A stretch of 64,000 nucleotides of DNA. Source: M3007 sp031425035. GTDB lineage: Bacteria > Bacteroidota > Bacteroidia > Chitinophagales > Saprospiraceae. The stretch covers positions 3,167-67,166 of the forward strand of contig JANPIN010000100.1 in the NCBI GenBank assembly GCA_031425035.1, given 5' to 3'. The translations under genes were made by a program, and so were the position numbers. This document shows, piece by piece, positions 16,601 to 26,082 of this stretch. Each line of letters opens with the position of its first letter. The first letter of the stretch is position 1. The notes under the pieces were generated by a model. That model saw nothing but the letters and a program-made list of their open reading frames with translations. It was not told the origin of the DNA and did not search any database.

Positions 16601-17155
16601 ATGCAGTATTTATCCCGGTTCCTCTCTTTTGCCCTTGTGCTGGCCATTATTTCCTGTAAAAACACCCCCGCGCCAGTGGTTACGGATCGTACGGCGGAAC
16701 TGGAGGCAGCGCTCATTGGTCTGGATACCCAGATGACGGCGAAAAATGGTATGGTAGGTGATACTGCAAAAGCAGCCGCCTTTATCAAAACGGCGGAAGA
16801 ATATGCGGCCCTGGTGGAGACAGCCAACCCGGATAAATATGCCGACCTCCTTTTAAAGGCTGCGGGGGTAGCTAAAAGTGTCAATAAGCAGGACAAAGCG
16901 CTGGCCTTGTATACGACTATAGCGAACAAACTGCCGCAGCATCCTAAAGCGCCCATGGCCGCCTTCATGGAAGGATTTATTTATAATGAGATGCACGATA
17001 CTTTAAATGCCCGCGTCCGGTACGAGGCCTTTTTGAAAAAATATCCGAACGATGGCCTGGCCAAAGACGCACGCATCGAACTGCAGAATCTCGGTAAATC
17101 GCCCGAACAACTGATCAAGGAATTCGAGGCGCTAAATAAAAACCGCCCTCAATAA
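16601..17155 (+). CDS. TPR-type lipoprotein
   Basis: 184 residues from ATG 16601. Signal peptide ends in the lipobox AIISC (Cys15-16 region), so it is a membrane-anchored lipoprotein. The mature part holds about three helical repeats: 'EYAALVETANPDKYADLLLK', 'QDKALALYTTIANKLPQHPK' and 'GFIYNEMHDTLNARVRYEAF', the last with 'LKKYPNDGLAKDARIEL', typical of BamD/YbgF-like tetratricopeptide repeats. It ends 2 bases before the GluQ-like gene. No specific function known. Confidence 0.75.
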   Translation: MQYLSRFLSFALVLAIISCKNTPAPVVTDRTAELEAALIGLDTQMTAKNGMVGDTAKAAAFIKTAEEYAALVETANPDKYADLLLKAAGVAKSVNKQDKALALYTTIANKLPQHPKAPMAAFMEGFIYNEMHDTLNARVRYEAFLKKYPNDGLAKDARIELQNLGKSPEQLIKEFEALNKNRPQ

Positions 17156-17157
17156 AC

Positions 17158-18018
17158 ATGTGGGCCGCCGACTTTCTGGCCTTTGCCCGTAGTATGCCTC
17201 CGGACGCCCGTCTTCGGCTGGCGCCAACGCCTTCCGGTTATTTACACCTGGGTAATGCCCTCAATTTTACGCTGAACTGGCTCGCCGCCCGGGTACAGCC
17301 CGGCCCCAAATTGCTGCTGCGCATCGATGATCTGGACGCCGACCGCAAACGCCAGGCTTACGTGAGCGATGTATTTGAATCGCTGCACTGGCTCGGTCTG
17401 GACTGGGACGAAGGGCCGATGAATCCCACAGATTTTGAAGACAACTGGTCGCAGCACCGGCGTATGGACTTGTATAAGCAGGCTTTGCAGGAACTCAGAG
17501 CAACCGGTTTTTTATACGCCTGCGCCAAATCGCGGCAGGATTTAGCGCCTTTTGGCGGTGCTTACCCCTTAGAATTTCGTAATCAAAAGATCGATCTGGA
17601 TGCGCCGGATGTTGCCTGGCGCGTAGTTACACCACCCGGTTTTGCCTTACCCGATTTTATCGTACGCCGGCGGGATGGTCTGCCTGCTTACCAGCTGGCC
17701 AGCCTGGTCGATGATCGGCATTTCGGTATTTCCCACATTATCCGGGGCGCTGACCTGGCCACTTCGACGGCTGCTCAACAGTGGTTGGCTCAGCAGTTGG
17801 GCTGGACGGAATTTTCAAATATACATTTCCTGCATCACCCTTTACTGACCGACGAACAGGGACAAAAGCTCTCCAAATCGGCTGGGTCAGCTTCTTTACA
17901 GGCCTTGCGGGAAACGGCAGGGCAGGAACAGGTATTTCAGCAACTGGGTGCGCTGTTTGGCGAAGCAAGTATAAAATCAGCCGGGGAAATGCTGGCGCTG
18001 CTTCGGTCTGTGCTGTAA
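17158..18018 (+). CDS. gluQ: Glutamyl-Q tRNA(Asp) synthetase-like protein (GluX family)
   Basis: 286 residues, catalytic core of class I glutamyl-tRNA synthetase without an anticodon-binding domain. 'RLAPTPSGYLHLGNALNFTL' has the HIGH-like HLGN motif, 'LLLRIDDLDADRKRQAY' the ERF-like region, and 'GQKLSKSAGS' the KMSKS motif. Such short proteins put glutamate on queuosine of tRNA(Asp). The zinc-binding cysteine cluster seen in E. coli YadB is reduced to a single Cys ('YACAKS'). The gene starts 2 bases after the TPR lipoprotein stop and ends before a long palindrome. Confidence 0.85.
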   Translation: MWAADFLAFARSMPPDARLRLAPTPSGYLHLGNALNFTLNWLAARVQPGPKLLLRIDDLDADRKRQAYVSDVFESLHWLGLDWDEGPMNPTDFEDNWSQHRRMDLYKQALQELRATGFLYACAKSRQDLAPFGGAYPLEFRNQKIDLDAPDVAWRVVTPPGFALPDFIVRRRDGLPAYQLASLVDDRHFGISHIIRGADLATSTAAQQWLAQQLGWTEFSNIHFLHHPLLTDEQGQKLSKSAGSASLQALRETAGQEQVFQQLGALFGEASIKSAGEMLALLRSVL

Positions 18019-18044
18019 AAAATAAACCAATAGGTAATCAAGCA

Positions 18045-18156
18045 CCCTTAGAAGGATGGTAACGCGGATGTAACGGGTTTAGCTGATTTTCACGGATTAT
18101 TAAATCCGTGAAAATCCGTAGTATCCGTAAAATCCGCGTTACCATCCTTCTAAGGG
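18045..18156. repeat. Nested perfect inverted repeat between convergent genes (cruciform/terminator-like)
   Basis: Outer arms of 25 bases are exact inverted copies (18045-18069 CCCTTAGAAGG...GCGGAT and 18132-18156). Inside them a second perfect pair of 14 bases (18085-18098 and 18103-18116) has a 4-base loop. The motifs 'ACGCGGAT' and 'AATCCGTGAAAATCCG' are repeated. It lies between the convergent gluQ and SH3 lipoprotein genes and could end transcription from both sides. Base 63981 onward carries a similar 'ACGCGGATTAAACGGAT', so this may be a dispersed repeat family. Confidence 0.8.
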
Positions 18157-18198
18157 TCAAAATCCAGGATGACTCCTGTTTAGTGAGGCAGAATTTGC

Positions 18199-19401
18199 CT
18201 AATAGGCCATTTCTTCATTGTATTTCTGCTGCAGCTCTTCCACTTTCTTCGTCCTTTTTCCTCCTTCGGTAGTAACCAGGTCGGAGAATTCTTTTACCCG
18301 TTTAGCGATGGCGGTACCGGCGTATTTCTGCTGTACATATTTCCACATGTCCGCAAATTCCGGGTTGACCTCGCCCCCCTCACCAGTAAATACCGGTGTA
18401 TTATCGGCGCCGTTGGTCAAGGCATGCCGTAGCCAGCGCTGCGATTCCATCGTTTCCTCATGACGCACAAAATAGGGGTGATCCAGGTTGAATTTTTCCC
18501 AGAAGGCAGCGCGGTCGGCAATTTCCGGCATGGGAAGGGCAAAACCGCCATCATCCATGGCATTATCCATATTTTCCATGGCGTTTTGCAGGAGATAGCT
18601 TTTCATGGGTGGCGTTACTTTATCGGCAAAGAAATCCGATAGCTTTTTCCAGTCGACCACCGGGAAAACCATGCCTTCACCAGTGGACAGTGCAAAGCCA
18701 TTTTCGTGTATGCTTTTGGTGACCGGGTTTTTATTCGGGTTGAAAGTGCCGGCCGCAATGGACTGGTAGTCTTCATCCGCCCACTTGACTTTTTCCGTGA
18801 GTTTATAAAACTCGCCCTCCATTTCCATCCGGGATAAAAAGTGTTCGAGGATCAAAAAGGCGGCATCGGCCGTAGTGCCTTTAGTACCGGCAAAATTACT
18901 CTGCACGAAATTCCAGGCTTGTTTGCCGCTATCTAACTTTTTGGTATCCAATGCTTTGAGCTGCATGGACAACTGCGTCAATTTGCCCAGGTCGGGACTG
19001 GTTGCCCGCGGCCCGCTGTACACGCGTTGCAAAGCGCCGCCATAAGCCCAGCCCGTACGTTGCTCCGGCGTCGTGGATACGACCTTATAATAAGGCTCTT
19101 CCCATTGAATGCCGCGCAGGGTAGCTTTTTCCTTATTGGGGCTGATTTCCCCGGTGCTCTCTACAAAATCGCCTTCTTTCAACTGTGTAATGACCTGGCC
19201 GGCTTTATTGGGCTGGTCCCGTAGATTGAGGTTATCAACCGTCGTTGTATAGAGGTGCATTTCCGGTTTTGCCGAAGGTGGCGGGACCGCATCCGCGATC
19301 GGCGGGGGAGTGGGAGAGGCGCCGGGCTGCGGACTATTACTACAGGCAGATCCAAACAGCATCAAACCGGCTGCCAGGGATAAAACGCTTGCATTTTTCA
19401 T
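18199..19401 (-). CDS. Lipoprotein with an N-terminal SH3b-like domain
   Basis: 400 residues. Signal peptide with lipobox FGSAC (Cys20), then a proline-rich linker (about 25-45). 'NLNLRDQPNKAGQVITQLKE' with GDFVEST and the later 'GWAYGGAL' form a bacterial SH3 domain. The remaining 280 residues are helical and not recognised, with 'WLRHALTNGADNTPVFTGEG' and a coiled C-terminus. It is 61 bases downstream of nuoN on the same strand and could be read through from the complex I operon, though it need not be functionally linked. Confidence 0.7.
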   Translation of the reverse strand: MKNASVLSLAAGLMLFGSACSNSPQPGASPTPPPIADAVPPPSAKPEMHLYTTTVDNLNLRDQPNKAGQVITQLKEGDFVESTGEISPNKEKATLRGIQWEEPYYKVVSTTPEQRTGWAYGGALQRVYSGPRATSPDLGKLTQLSMQLKALDTKKLDSGKQAWNFVQSNFAGTKGTTADAAFLILEHFLSRMEMEGEFYKLTEKVKWADEDYQSIAAGTFNPNKNPVTKSIHENGFALSTGEGMVFPVVDWKKLSDFFADKVTPPMKSYLLQNAMENMDNAMDDGGFALPMPEIADRAAFWEKFNLDHPYFVRHEETMESQRWLRHALTNGADNTPVFTGEGGEVNPEFADMWKYVQQKYAGTAIAKRVKEFSDLVTTEGGKRTKKVEELQQKYNEEMAY

Positions 19402-19462
19402 AGTATAACTGGTTAGAGCTTGGTCGAGAGGTATTTAAAAGGCAAGGCTAAAAATACAATTC

Positions 19463-20854
19463 CTAGATCATACTGTACACGCTGCCGGGCATCAAAGTAA
19501 GCAGGGCAATCAGGACCACCCCGGCGATCACTACCCAGCGCACGGCCATCGGGACCGGTACGGGCAGGGTGCTGTCTTCCCGGGAAAAATACATGGCGAT
19601 AATGACCTTGAAGTAATAAAAGATGGAAATAGCAGAATTGATAACGGCAATTACGACCAGCCAGGGATACTTGCCAAAAGCGGCCGTAAACAGGAAATAT
19701 TTGCCAAAAAAGCCCGCTGTCGGTGGTATGCCGGCCAAAGAAAGCATGGAAATCGCCATCACCAGCGCCAAAAACGGCTGACGTTTACCGAGTCCCTTAA
19801 ACGCTTCAAAAGACCCGTCTCCGGTCGGTTCGGATACGGCCATATAACAGCCAAAAGCACAAATCGTGGCGATGGAATACGTCAGGGTGTACAGCAAAAT
19901 GGCGCCGGCACTACCCGCCTGACCAATCGACAGGATCGCCAGCAGTAAATAACCGGCGTGCGAAATGGACGAGTAGGCCATCATGCGTTTGAAATTCGTC
20001 TGGAAAATGGCGGTCACATTGGCCAGCGTCATCGTCAGGGCGGCCAGCACCGCTACGGCGACGCTCCAGAAAGATTCCGCGCCGGCAAAAGCCGTGGAAA
20101 ACAAACGGTAAAAAGCCGCGAAAGCAGCAGTTTTGACCACCGTAGCCATGAAAGCCGTCACCAGATTGGGACTGCCGGTGTACACATCCGGCGCCCAGAA
20201 ATGGAACGGTACAGCCGACACTTTAAAGCCTAAGCCAATCAGGATCAACAGAATACCCATGTGCAGCATCCCGGCGGAATGCCTGCCGTCATTAATCGCT
20301 GTTGCAATGGCCTGCAAATCAAAGCTGGCCGTTGCACCGTAGATGAGGGCCATACCGAACAGCAAAAAGCCCGTAGCGAAGGAACCCATCAGGAAATATT
20401 TCAGGGCCGCTTCATTCGACGACAGATCGTCGCGGCGGCTGCCAGCCAGCACGTACAAAGGAATGCTCAGGATTTCAATACCGAGGAACAGCATCACCAG
20501 ATTGGTAAAAGACGCCAGGCATAAAGCACCGCAGAGACTGAACAGCAGGAGTGCGTAGTTGTCGCCCAGCGTATCGTTCAGGCCGCGAAATCCCCAGTTG
20601 CTCAATCCAAAAACCAGCACGGTAGACACCAGCACAACTGCTGAAAAAGCGAGCGCATAGGCATCGAACTGAAACATGGAAGCATAGTGGAAATTCCAGC
20701 CGGAGCTGCGACCCTGTGCCGCTTCGAGCAGGGTGACGCCCAGTGCAGCGAGCGTACCAACCATGACAATCGGTTGCAGCATGGACCGCCGTTGGGACAA
20801 TCCCGCAAAAAGAGCGAGCAGGGCAGTGGCAAAAAGTATAAGTAGAGCGTTCAT
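19463..20854 (-). CDS. nuoN: NADH-quinone oxidoreductase subunit N
   Basis: 463 residues, about 13-14 membrane helices, antiporter-like subunit of complex I that takes part in proton pumping. 'LFLGIEILSIPLYVLAGSRR' carries the conserved Glu, and 'AVPFHFWAPDVYTGSPNLVT' and 'FKRMMAYSSISHAGYLLLAI' carry the central Lys/His region. Its length is normal. It is the last nuo gene, 33 bases after nuoM. Confidence 0.95.
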   Translation of the reverse strand: MNALLILFATALLALFAGLSQRRSMLQPIVMVGTLAALGVTLLEAAQGRSSGWNFHYASMFQFDAYALAFSAVVLVSTVLVFGLSNWGFRGLNDTLGDNYALLLFSLCGALCLASFTNLVMLFLGIEILSIPLYVLAGSRRDDLSSNEAALKYFLMGSFATGFLLFGMALIYGATASFDLQAIATAINDGRHSAGMLHMGILLILIGLGFKVSAVPFHFWAPDVYTGSPNLVTAFMATVVKTAAFAAFYRLFSTAFAGAESFWSVAVAVLAALTMTLANVTAIFQTNFKRMMAYSSISHAGYLLLAILSIGQAGSAGAILLYTLTYSIATICAFGCYMAVSEPTGDGSFEAFKGLGKRQPFLALVMAISMLSLAGIPPTAGFFGKYFLFTAAFGKYPWLVVIAVINSAISIFYYFKVIIAMYFSREDSTLPVPVPMAVRWVVIAGVVLIALLTLMPGSVYSMI

Positions 20855-20887
20855 GTATTTTTCGCAAAAATGGCTTCAAGATAAAAT

Positions 20888-22333
20888 TTACAACTGCACC
20901 GCTCCCAAAATCCGGTCAACACTACCATCGGTCAGGTTCAATATAGCCTGCGGGAAAAAGCCCAGCACCAGCACCAGCACGGCCACCGTACCCAGTACCA
21001 CGCCTTCACGGGTCGTAACGTCGACAAAATTTGCCGTTTCAGTATTGGTCTCGCCAAACATAACCAGCCCATAAGCGCGCAGCATATACACCGCGCCGAA
21101 GATGATGGTCAGACCGGCCACTGCGCCCATCCAGAAATTATAATTCCATACGCCATTGAGCAGTAAGAACTCACCGACAAACCCATTGGTCAGGGGAACC
21201 GCCACTGCGCCGAGCATGATGATCATAAATAAGGTGGCGAACTTCGGGGCCGACTTGGCAATGCCACCCAGATCGGCCAGCGACCGGGTACCCAAACGGC
21301 GCTCGATCAGATCCGCTACGTAGAACAGACCGACCACGTTAATACCGTGATTGAGCATCTGGATCAGGCTACCCTGCATGCCGGTTTTGTTCCAGACCAG
21401 TACGCCGGCTGCGATCAGACCAACGTGGGCAATCGACGAATAAGCCAGCAATCGTTTTAAATCACTTTGTTTGACGGCAATAATGCTCGCATACACGATC
21501 CCGATGACCGCCAGGCTGATGAAGATGGACGACCAGGCGCCCCAGGCTTCGGGCGAAAGCGGCACCATCCAGCGGATGAGACCGTAAATACCCATTTTCA
21601 GCATAATACCGGCCAGCAGCATCGTACCGCCGGTTGGAGCGGTCGTATACGTGTCCGGCTGCCAGGTATGGAAGGGGAAAATGGGCGCCTTGACCGCGAA
21701 AGCCAGGAAAAAACCCAGCATTACCCACCAGGCCGCTTCGGGAGCAAGCTGCACCGCCACCAGATCGGTCCAGGCGAAGGAATGCGTCCCCGGCGTCTGG
21801 AGATACACGTACAGCAGTGACAGCAGCATGAACAGCGAGCCGATGAACGTGTAAATGAAGAATTTCAACGTCACCCGAATCCGGTCCTGTCCGCCCCAAA
21901 TGGCGCATATAAAATAGATGGGGATCAGCGCCAGTTCGTAGAAAATGTAAAACAGCAGGCCATCCGTGGCCAGAAACACACCGTTGAGCGCGCCCACCAT
22001 CAGGAGTAACAGACCGTAGTAGCGCGGCTCGTTGTCATAGGTACGGCTGAAACTGCTGAGTACGATCAAGGGCGCTAACAGATTGGTTAACAGCACTAAA
22101 AGTGCCGTCATACCATCCATGCCGAGCGCAAAATTGATGCCCGCAGCCGGTACCCAGGGCAGCGTGAAGCTGCAATTGGACACCGAATTGTAGTCCCAGG
22201 TCAACAGACAAAAGCCGGTGACCGCCAGGTTGCCAAGCGTTATGGCCAGCGCGCCGTTACGTACGGCGGCTCCGCGCAGCAGGAAAGCCAGTAGCGATCC
22301 GATAAAAGGTAAGAGTATGAAAAGTAAAGACAT
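20888..22333 (-). CDS. nuoM: NADH-quinone oxidoreductase subunit M
   Basis: 481 residues, about 14 membrane helices, antiporter-like pumping subunit. 'FYIFYELALIPIYFICAIWG' has the family's Glu; 'FPFHTWQPDTYTTAPTGGTM' and 'KRLLAYSSIAHVGLIAAG' are the conserved core. Its ATG overlaps the stop of the glycosyltransferase gene by one base (TAATG at 22331-22335), so its translation is probably coupled to a gene that is not part of complex I. Confidence 0.96.
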   Translation of the reverse strand: MSLLFILLPFIGSLLAFLLRGAAVRNGALAITLGNLAVTGFCLLTWDYNSVSNCSFTLPWVPAAGINFALGMDGMTALLVLLTNLLAPLIVLSSFSRTYDNEPRYYGLLLLMVGALNGVFLATDGLLFYIFYELALIPIYFICAIWGGQDRIRVTLKFFIYTFIGSLFMLLSLLYVYLQTPGTHSFAWTDLVAVQLAPEAAWWVMLGFFLAFAVKAPIFPFHTWQPDTYTTAPTGGTMLLAGIMLKMGIYGLIRWMVPLSPEAWGAWSSIFISLAVIGIVYASIIAVKQSDLKRLLAYSSIAHVGLIAAGVLVWNKTGMQGSLIQMLNHGINVVGLFYVADLIERRLGTRSLADLGGIAKSAPKFATLFMIIMLGAVAVPLTNGFVGEFLLLNGVWNYNFWMGAVAGLTIIFGAVYMLRAYGLVMFGETNTETANFVDVTTREGVVLGTVAVLVLVLGFFPQAILNLTDGSVDRILGAVQL

Positions 22334-23742
22334 TAGTCTTTTTTTATTTTGTAAATCTGGAAATCATTGTCTTCAAAAAGCAGTGGATAGGGTAGGGAAC
22401 CATGCCATTTTATTCGTTCAACAATAGCGTAATGCAATCCCACGGTCGCCTCGCTGTTCAGCCAGCTGGTATCCCGCGGTGGCGGATTGACTGTCCATCC
22501 CCGCCGGTGCGCAGCATACATCATTACCGGCGAACCACTCAGGTAAACTGTCATCACCCGGGCATTTTTAGGGACGTACTGGTCTGTTATCGCTTCTAGC
22601 TTCAAAAATTTTCGGTTCTCCCAGGGAATGAAAAAATCCGGCCGATGCCAGTAAATTCCTTCCACTATAATCGCAACCATGGCCACCAAACCCACATGTT
22701 CCCATCGAATGGCCGTCTTTAGGCCATAGCCCGCCAGTAAACTCATCACCGGCACATAGGGTATAATGTAGTAAACATGCCCGGCAAAAACGGCACCTGC
22801 TTTCAACATCAATGCGAAAATCAGTGCCGATGAAACCAACCACGTCGAAACCAGAGGCCAGTTTTTTTTCACAAACATCGCTATTAGCCCTATCACGCAA
22901 CAAACAAAAGCGAGTCGACTGGTTAGTGCAATGGGATAAAAGCGAGATAATGTATCTTCTTGCATCGCCACCAGTTGTTGCCAGCCCTCCGCCAGTCGCG
23001 TCGGGTAAAACAACGGGAACTCGTATGTTTTTTCGGCCCAGGGTACCCAAATGAAATACCAGGCGCCCATTATAGCCAGTGCCGCCATGCCGGTGCCCGC
23101 AACCCAAATTTTCGATGCCCGCGATTTTTGTGGATCGAGCATGGGCGCCGTCAGTAGTCCTAACACGCAAGCCGCCGGCATTTTGCACAGCAGGCCCAAA
23201 GCTGTTAGCACCAAGAAAACGCCCAAAAATGTCGCTTTACGGGTTTCCAGGTATTTCCAGGCGGCTGATACGCCCATAATCACCAGTGACACCGCAAACA
23301 CGTCCGGCATCGCTTTCCGGGAATACATAAAAGCCACCGATATACCCATAATTGCGGTTGCATAAAGCGCCCCGCGTTCACCTAGTAGCCGTTGACCAAT
23401 TTTGGAGAAATAATATAACCCTATACTGGCAATCAACAGATTGAACAGACGAAAACACCAGTTATGCACCCCAAATATTTTCCAAAGCCACACAATGCAG
23501 TAGTTAAACAAAGGAAACTCCTGGGCTTGTATGCCTTCCCGGCTATCACAAATCACTGTTCGTGGCTGAAAAAAGTCCGCATTCACCTCCATGTAATTCC
23601 GCGCGACCCCCAGGGTAATTGATTGCCGCCAGGCATGTTCGTCCTGTGGCGGCAGGTCAATGTTTTCCAGCCGGACAAGAAACAGCACTACGATCCAGAA
23701 CCGTACGTCAAAGAGCAATTGTTTTAATGATGCAGGTTTCAA
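22333..23742 (-). CDS. Glycosyltransferase family 39-like integral membrane protein, embedded in the nuo operon
   Basis: 469 residues with about 10-12 membrane helices. 'DLPPQDEHAWRQSITLGVAR' near residue 30 is the N-terminal acidic loop of ArnT/PMT-type (GT39/GT83) polyprenyl-phosphate-sugar transferases; 'FPLFNYCIVWLWKIFGVHNW' and a repeated 'LLCKMPAA' follow the fold. Such proteins transfer a sugar from a lipid carrier to lipid A, protein or glycan at the periplasmic face. It sits between nuoL (25 bases) and nuoM (overlapping by one base). Its DNA looks somewhat more AT-rich than its neighbours, hinting at insertion. Confidence 0.8.
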   Translation of the reverse strand: MKPASLKQLLFDVRFWIVVLFLVRLENIDLPPQDEHAWRQSITLGVARNYMEVNADFFQPRTVICDSREGIQAQEFPLFNYCIVWLWKIFGVHNWCFRLFNLLIASIGLYYFSKIGQRLLGERGALYATAIMGISVAFMYSRKAMPDVFAVSLVIMGVSAAWKYLETRKATFLGVFLVLTALGLLCKMPAACVLGLLTAPMLDPQKSRASKIWVAGTGMAALAIMGAWYFIWVPWAEKTYEFPLFYPTRLAEGWQQLVAMQEDTLSRFYPIALTSRLAFVCCVIGLIAMFVKKNWPLVSTWLVSSALIFALMLKAGAVFAGHVYYIIPYVPVMSLLAGYGLKTAIRWEHVGLVAMVAIIVEGIYWHRPDFFIPWENRKFLKLEAITDQYVPKNARVMTVYLSGSPVMMYAAHRRGWTVNPPPRDTSWLNSEATVGLHYAIVERIKWHGSLPYPLLFEDNDFQIYKIKKD

Positions 23743-23767
23743 TTGGTGGGTTGGGTATTAGGCACTC

Positions 23768-25669
23768 TTAGGCAAACATGGTCAATAACAACAGTACCGC
23801 ACCGGCTACCATGCCGATCAAATAGTATTCAATATTGCCGTTCTGTAATTTCCGGAATTCTGTTCCCAAGGCTTGCACCCCGCGACCCACACCGTTCACT
23901 AAGCCATCAATGCCTTGAATATCAACGTAGTAATGGAATACTTTCGACAGCCGTTCGGTTGGGCGGACGAACAGGAAATTATACAGCTCATCCACGTAGA
24001 ATTTATGGGCCAGTACGCTGGTCAAACCCGACTGACTGGCATCGGCCACCGGCAGGTTGCTGCGTTTGGTATACACTGTGTACATTGCTACGATCAGCGC
24101 CAGCACCAGGCCGGTCGTGATCAGCATCAGGCTCCATTCGGTGCTTTCTTCCAGGTGCATTTCGGCCAGTGGAATAACCGGCAAACCGGCTGCACCCGTA
24201 CCGCCAAACCACTCCGCCAGCCACTGCGCATGTCCCAGATGTAGAAAATGCGGCGTGTTCAGAAATCCGCCCACCACGGCCAAAGCCGCCAGGATCATTA
24301 AAGGAATGGTCATTACCCGCGGACTCTCATGTAAATGGTGGCGTTGCTCTTCCGTACCCCGGAACTCACCGAAGAAGGTAATAAACAGTAAACGGAACAT
24401 GTATACGGTGGTCAGCAGCGTAGTTACTAGTCCTAATGCCCACCAGACCGGACCGCCATGTCCATAAGCGTAGGCAAAAATTTCATCCTTGGAGAAAAAG
24501 CCGGATAAAAGCGGAAAACCGGAAATGGCGAGGGTGCCGATCAGAAAAACCCAGAACGTAACCGGCATGCTTTTGCGCAGGCCACCCATGTTACGAATGT
24601 CCTGCTCGCCGCTCATACCGTGGATCACGCTGCCGGCGGATAAGAACAACAGGGCTTTGAAAAATGCGTGGGTGGTAACATGGAATATAGCCGTCGTATA
24701 AGCGCCCATGCCCAGCGCGAGGAACATCAGGCCCAGCTGCGAAACGGTCGAGTAAGCCAGTACTTTTTTAATGTCGTTCTGCCGCAAACCGATCAGGGCG
24801 GCAAAGATGGCCGTTGCCGTACCAATCACCGCGACCAGGTGCATGGCATCCGGCGACAGGGAATACAGACCATTACAGCGAGCGACCAGATATACACCCG
24901 CCGTGACCATAGTAGCGGCGTGGATCAGTGCGGAGACCGGTGTCGGACCGGCCATAGCATCGGGCAACCAGGTATAAAGTGGAATTTGCGCACTTTTACC
25001 CATGGCGCCGATGAAAAGCAGAATGCAGATCGTTGTTACGGTCGTCGGGTCGCTATCGGCTAAACGGGCAAAGACCTGGGCGTAATCGAGGCTGCCATAG
25101 GTTTTGAAGATCAGGAAAATACCCAGCAGCAGGGCCAGGTCACCGATCCGGTTCATGATGAAGGCCTTGCGGGCGGCTGCACCATATTCCTTATTGGTAT
25201 ACCAAAAACCGATCAGCAGATAAGAGCATAAACCAACCCCTTCCCAACCGAAGAACAACATCACGAAGTTATTGCCCATCACGAGCAGTAACATGCTGAA
25301 AATAAAGAGGTTGAGGTAAGCGAAGAACTTCCAGAAGCCCGCGTCGTCGTGCATATAGCCGATCGAATACACGTGGATCAGAAAACCGACCCCGGTGACG
25401 ATGAGCATCATCCAGACGGAGAGTTGATCGACCAGGAAGCCAAAGTCAATATGCAGGCTGCCCACGGACATAAATTCATACAGCACGCCCTGAATAGGTC
25501 CCGAGGCGCCCACCTGGTTGAAACAAGCAATGGTCAGCAGAAAAGAAGCCAGCAAGGTGCCGCTACCGATCAGGCCGACCGCCGTTTTGGACAGGTTTTT
25601 CCCGAACAGGCCGTTGATCACAAAGCCGAGAAAGGGCAGGAAGGGGATGAGAGGTAAAAGTTGGTTCAT
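23768..25669 (-). CDS. nuoL: NADH-quinone oxidoreductase subunit L
   Basis: 633 residues, about 15-16 membrane helices including the long lateral C-terminal helix. 'FFGWEGVGLCSYLLIGFWY' carries the conserved Glu; 'KSAQIPLYTWLPDAMAGPTP' and 'IKKVLAYSTVSQLGLMFLAL' the pumping channel. It is the distal antiporter subunit of complex I. Length normal. The intergenic gap before it (in transcription direction, after nuoK) holds the TTCATAG repeats. Confidence 0.97.
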   Translation of the reverse strand: MNQLLPLIPFLPFLGFVINGLFGKNLSKTAVGLIGSGTLLASFLLTIACFNQVGASGPIQGVLYEFMSVGSLHIDFGFLVDQLSVWMMLIVTGVGFLIHVYSIGYMHDDAGFWKFFAYLNLFIFSMLLLVMGNNFVMLFFGWEGVGLCSYLLIGFWYTNKEYGAAARKAFIMNRIGDLALLLGIFLIFKTYGSLDYAQVFARLADSDPTTVTTICILLFIGAMGKSAQIPLYTWLPDAMAGPTPVSALIHAATMVTAGVYLVARCNGLYSLSPDAMHLVAVIGTATAIFAALIGLRQNDIKKVLAYSTVSQLGLMFLALGMGAYTTAIFHVTTHAFFKALLFLSAGSVIHGMSGEQDIRNMGGLRKSMPVTFWVFLIGTLAISGFPLLSGFFSKDEIFAYAYGHGGPVWWALGLVTTLLTTVYMFRLLFITFFGEFRGTEEQRHHLHESPRVMTIPLMILAALAVVGGFLNTPHFLHLGHAQWLAEWFGGTGAAGLPVIPLAEMHLEESTEWSLMLITTGLVLALIVAMYTVYTKRSNLPVADASQSGLTSVLAHKFYVDELYNFLFVRPTERLSKVFHYYVDIQGIDGLVNGVGRGVQALGTEFRKLQNGNIEYYLIGMVAGAVLLLLTMFA

Positions 25670-25679
25670 AATATTTTTT

Positions 25680-25745
25680 AACTATGAACTATAAACCATG
25701 AACTATGAACGGCCGGCATGGAAGTTCATAGTTCATAGTTCATAG

Positions 25746-25748
<3 letters not shown>
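25680..25748. repeat. Inverted heptamer repeats (CTATGAA / TTCATAG) between nuoK and nuoL
   Basis: About four degenerate copies of AACTATG/CATGAAC type on the left (25680-25710) face three tandem TTCATAG on the right (25724-25747), giving an imperfect hairpin around a 13-base GC-rich centre. The array lies within the operon and just touches the 3' end of nuoK. Confidence 0.75.
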
Positions 25749-26066
<318 letters not shown>

Positions 26067-26082
26067 CTAATAAATTTTAAAA

